The translations under genes and the position numbers were made by a program. This document shows positions 20,849 through 23,012 of a stretch of 23,012 bases of DNA, piece by piece. The notes below the pieces were generated by a model. That model had not been told where the DNA came from and searched no databases. It saw only the letters and a program-made list of their open reading frames with translations. Numbering within the stretch: the stretch's first letter is position 1; each line of letters starts with the position of its first letter. Origin of the DNA: Streptococcus mitis (GTDB lineage Bacteria; Bacillota; Bacilli; Lactobacillales; Streptococcaceae); the NCBI GenBank assembly GCA_018364455.1, contig JAGZLW010000030.1:1-23012 (forward strand), given 5' to 3'.

Positions 20849-21679
20849 TTATTTAATATCAGCTTCTGCTGGTAGATAAGTGTCTCCGAAGAATTGTTTT
20901 GACAATTTTTCAAGGGTTCCGTCTTTGTAGAGTTCTTGGATACGTTTATCTACAAATGTTTTCAACTCATCTTGACCTTTGGCAAGAAGTGGGTAAACGT
21001 AAGGTTGTTGGTCGCTTGGAAGTTCAATGACTTTCAAGTTGTCCAAGCCTTGGTTCTTGATGACTGTTTCAACACCGATTTTATCAAAAATCTTATAGTC
21101 AAATTGTCCATCGCTCAAGCGTCCCATGATTTGTTGGAAGTCTGCTCTAGTATAGTTAAGGACAGTTGGATTATCTGAGTGTTGCTTGTTATAGTCTTCT
21201 AACTGTTTAGCTGATGTTGTCCCTTGAACAACTTCTGTTGATTTTCCACCGATATCATCAAGCGATTTGATGCTAGAGTCGTCCTTCTTCACTACAAGAA
21301 CGTTAGGGTTTTTAGCAGTTGGGGCTGCGTAAAGGTATTTTTCAGCACGTTCTTTGGTGTAGCTGATGTTGTTAACGGCCATTTGGTAACGGTCAGCATC
21401 AAGTCCTGCAAAGACTCCCGACCACTCAGTCTTCTCAAACTTGATATCATACTTGTCAGAGTCTTTAAAGATAGCGCGAACCACTTCAATTTCGTAACCA
21501 GTCAATTCGCCATTTTCTTCATAGTTGAATGGTTTTGGTGAAGCATTGGTTGCAACGATAATTTCTTTCTTGCTAGCTGCTTCTCCTTCTTTCTTAGCAC
21601 CACCTGAGCAAGCTGCTAGAACACCTGCAGCAACAAGCCCTAGGGCAGCAAGAGATGAGTATTTAACGATTTTTTTCAT
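20849..21679 (-). CDS. gshT: Amino-acid/glutathione-type ABC substrate-binding lipoprotein
   Basis: The protein has 276 residues. The signal peptide ends at VLAAC with lipidated C24, followed by a low-complexity linker. A PBP2 (family 3) amino-acid-binding fold comes next, with PFNYEENGELTGYEIEVVRAI near 54-74, and EWSGVFAGLDADRYQMAVNNIS. By gene order next to metQ and azlCD it corresponds to the pneumococcal protein I recall as GshT, which delivers glutathione to a shared cystine/glutathione ABC transporter encoded elsewhere. No permease or ATPase is adjacent, which fits a shared transporter. GGAGG precedes ATG 21679. Cystine or another amino acid is the alternative substrate. Confidence 0.8.
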   Translation of the reverse strand: MKKIVKYSSLAALGLVAAGVLAACSGGAKKEGEAASKKEIIVATNASPKPFNYEENGELTGYEIEVVRAIFKDSDKYDIKFEKTEWSGVFAGLDADRYQMAVNNISYTKERAEKYLYAAPTAKNPNVLVVKKDDSSIKSLDDIGGKSTEVVQGTTSAKQLEDYNKQHSDNPTVLNYTRADFQQIMGRLSDGQFDYKIFDKIGVETVIKNQGLDNLKVIELPSDQQPYVYPLLAKGQDELKTFVDKRIQELYKDGTLEKLSKQFFGDTYLPAEADIK

Positions 21680-21782
21680 GTCATTTCCTCCAAAATAGAA
21701 TACCTTATAATCTTAACAGAAAAAGACCATTTGCGCCATTATATGATATCTATCTCTGTGATAGGTTTTCTTTATGGCTAAT

Positions 21783-22106
21783 TTAAAAGACCAAACGCAA
21801 GACTGCAATCAAGACCACTCCAAAGAGAACCGTTCCGACTAGATTGCGGTAGCGAAAGGCTACCCAAGCTGTTGGAAAGACGGCTAAGAAGTCCAGCCAT
21901 TTGATTTGAGGAAGACTCCCAACCTTGCCTGCCACTACGCTTGAAAGAATCAAGGCAAAGATAATAGAGACGGGCAAGAACTTCAAAAAACGCTCAACGA
22001 TCGCAGGCAAGCCCTTATACTTGACCAAGATGAAGGGAATCATACGGGGAATCCACGTCACCAAGCCAGAGAAAATAACTGCTAATAAAAGATACTTACT
22101 GACCAT
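21783..22106 (-). CDS. azlD: Branched-chain amino acid exporter small subunit AzlD
   Basis: The protein has 107 residues with four hydrophobic segments. The pattern MVSKYLLLAVIFSGLVTWIP, then RMIPFILVKYKGLPAIVERFL, is typical of AzlD, the small subunit of the AzlCD exporter for branched-chain amino acids. Its start overlaps the azlC stop by 11 bases, so translation is coupled. I see no clear terminator before gshT, 103 bases downstream, so partial co-transcription with gshT is possible. Confidence 0.93.
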   Translation of the reverse strand: MVSKYLLLAVIFSGLVTWIPRMIPFILVKYKGLPAIVERFLKFLPVSIIFALILSSVVAGKVGSLPQIKWLDFLAVFPTAWVAFRYRNLVGTVLFGVVLIAVLRLVF

Positions 22107-22791
22107 CTAAAACCACCCCCATGCTACAACCAAGTAGCGTCGCAAACAGAACAGCTAGTGACTGAGACACCACTGTCAAGAGCAAAAAGAAGGATACCGC
22201 AACAACCGCTAGGATAATGAGCAGATTGCGGACAGGAATCCGTCTTTGCATAATCTGGAATTGCGAAGCAAAAATTCCGATAAACATCCCAACCAGGGCA
22301 AAATCCAAGCCAAAGATTTCTGGATCTGGTAGCAGGCCACCCAGAGCCGTTCCGACCACTGTCCCCACAAACCAAGCCACATAGCTGTTGAGATTGTTTC
22401 CGTGCATCCACATAGGATTGACCTTGTTTGTATGGGCCAATTCGCCCATCAAAACGCCATAAGTCTCATCCGTCAAAAGGCTAGACATACCAATATTTTG
22501 CCAGAGACTGGTATGACGAAAATAGGTTGACGCATGTAAGCTCAGCAAAAAGAGACGCAAATTGATCAAAAAGACCGTCATCGCAATAGCTGCCACAGGT
22601 GCTTGAACCGCAATCAGGGCCAACATAGCAAACTGGGCACTCCCAGCATAAACAAAGAGGCTCATCAAGCCCATCTCTACAGGTGTCACATAGGGCGCAC
22701 CGATAATCCCACAGGCCAGTCCGATACTAACATATCCAAGGGCCGTTGGCATAGCTGCCTGCGCCCCCTCCCAAAATCCTTTTTCTTTCAT
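22096..22791 (-). CDS. azlC: Branched-chain amino acid exporter large subunit AzlC
   Basis: The protein has 231 residues with about six hydrophobic segments. It carries the AzlC pattern AMPTALGYVSIGLACGI near residues 13-29, FVYAGSAQFAML near 46-57 and LLTDETYGVLMGEL near 105-118. AGGAGA lies directly before ATG 22791. It forms the exporter with AzlD; members confer resistance to 4-azaleucine. It is the first gene of azlCD, with an extended -10 promoter about 60 bases upstream. Confidence 0.94.
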   Translation of the reverse strand: MKEKGFWEGAQAAMPTALGYVSIGLACGIIGAPYVTPVEMGLMSLFVYAGSAQFAMLALIAVQAPVAAIAMTVFLINLRLFLLSLHASTYFRHTSLWQNIGMSSLLTDETYGVLMGELAHTNKVNPMWMHGNNLNSYVAWFVGTVVGTALGGLLPDPEIFGLDFALVGMFIGIFASQFQIMQRRIPVRNLLIILAVVAVSFFLLLTVVSQSLAVLFATLLGCSMGVVLDGQ

Positions 22792-22819
22792 CTTTCTCCT
22801 CGTATTGTCTTAATGAATG

Positions 22820-22838
22820 GGCTGAATCAGTTCCAGCC
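22820..22838 (-). other. Short hairpin in the azlC leader
   Basis: GGCTG (22820-22824) pairs with CAGCC (22834-22838) across nine bases in the untranslated leader of azlC. There is no T tract, so it is not a terminator. I see no leader peptide or T-box. Confidence 0.4.
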
Positions 22839-22850
22839 ACAGCATGGACT

Positions 22851-22859
22851 ATTATAACA
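22851..22859 (-). promoter_or_regulatory. azlC promoter (extended -10)
   Basis: On the minus strand TGT-TATAAT (the -10 hexamer is 22856-22851) is a perfect extended -10. The -35 position 17 bases upstream (22874-22879) reads TTTTTT and coincides with the T tail of the terminator at 22874-22905. Confidence 0.7.
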
Positions 22860-22873
22860 CATTCAGGAAAGAG

Positions 22874-22905
22874 AAAAAAGTCTGCTGATTGTAATCAGAC
22901 AGACT
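22874..22905 (-). terminator. Terminator hairpin between azlC and the insertion sequence end
   Basis: AGTCTG-CTGATT (22879-22890) pairs with AATCAG-a-CAGACT (22893-22905) with a single bulged base and a 2-base gap. On the minus strand it is followed by TTTTTT (22879-22874). It would stop minus-strand transcription arriving from the right of the window. Confidence 0.75.
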
Positions 22906-22915
22906 CCATTTTATT

Positions 22916-23012
22916 GGCTCTATAATATTTGTAGTGGGTAAATCCCCTATGGATCTTATGGAGCCTATTTTTGTGTAGAAAAAAAGTCCCATATAACCTA
23001 TAATGAAAAGCG
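22916..23012 (+). mobile_element. Terminal part of a probable ISL3-family insertion sequence, cut by window end
   Basis: The sequence starting GGCTCTATAATATTTGTAGT resembles the ends of ISL3-family elements (IS1167-like) common in this group, which begin GGCTC or GGCTT. It continues through a hairpin GGCTC-t-ATAA (22916-22925) with TTAT-g-GAGCC (22956-22965). It then runs into an AT-rich stretch with a -10-like TATAAT near the window end, where a transposase leader would be expected. No transposase codons are present, and I assign the family from memory of the end sequence. Confidence 0.5.

Noticed and set aside
21737..21764. CYS-box (TGATA-N9-TATCA-N2-4-TGATA) upstream of gshT
   Set aside because: The region reads CATTA-N9-TATCT-N3-TGATA on the plus strand. 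The last motif is exact and the second has one mismatch, but the first matches only two of five. Too weak to call, although regulation by a cysteine regulator would make sense.

Overview
The window looks like a chromosomal segment of the Streptococcus mitis/pneumoniae group. Supporting signs are two BOX-type repeats, the gene set (hexB-type mutL, ruvA, tag, a YesM/YesN-type two-component pair, a met ABC operon, a glutathione-binding-type lipoprotein, azlCD), many extended -10 (TGnTATAAT) promoters, and a macrolide efflux genetic assembly (MEGA). The order from lytTR/DUF3021 to azlCD matches what I remember of the S. pneumoniae SP_0145-SP_0161 region. However, mutL is followed directly by ruvA. 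I remember a riboflavin operon between them in pneumococcal reference genomes, so a close relative (mitis, pseudopneumoniae, oralis) or a variant pneumococcus is possible.

Bases 1 to about 5508 are the acquired, AT-richer element. It has a largely non-coding left part with a small ORF resembling the C-terminus of a large serine recombinase, then the inducible macrolide operon mef(E)-mel (msr(D)). Each of the two genes is preceded by its own tiny leader peptide (MTASMRLR and MYLIFM) and attenuator. Converging on this operon from the other strand is an SOS-type module: a truncated and frameshifted umuC, a stand-alone protein that resembles the UmuC little-finger domain, a YolD-like protein and a DUF5960-like protein. 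The right end of the element interrupts tag (3-methyladenine DNA glycosylase I) after about 44 codons. The rest of tag is not in the window.

Bases 5509 to 8280 hold the minus-strand DNA-repair run mutL-ruvA-tag', which now points into the element's SOS module. A divergent LytTR regulator/DUF3021 pair and an Nramp-related transporter lacking the usual metal-binding motifs follow on the plus strand. A 399-bp spacer holds two BOX elements and a bidirectional terminator.

Bases 11190 to 15955 are minus-strand: nrdI, a small membrane protein, and a DUF624-sensor kinase-AraC-type response regulator operon with a near-consensus catabolite response element at its promoter. A plus-strand ECF-type S component (MptD family) follows. 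Then come the minus-strand methionine operon metQ-M20 peptidase-metN-metI with a perfect MET-box palindrome, a gshT-like lipoprotein and azlCD. The last ~97 bases look like the terminal end of an ISL3-family insertion sequence cut by the window.

I found no CRISPR array, tRNA, rRNA or clearly new defence system. The more unusual items are the stand-alone little-finger-like protein, the layered attenuation of mef(E)-mel, the non-canonical Nramp protein, a promoter -10 box sitting in a terminator loop, and an inverted copy of the mutL translation start region.
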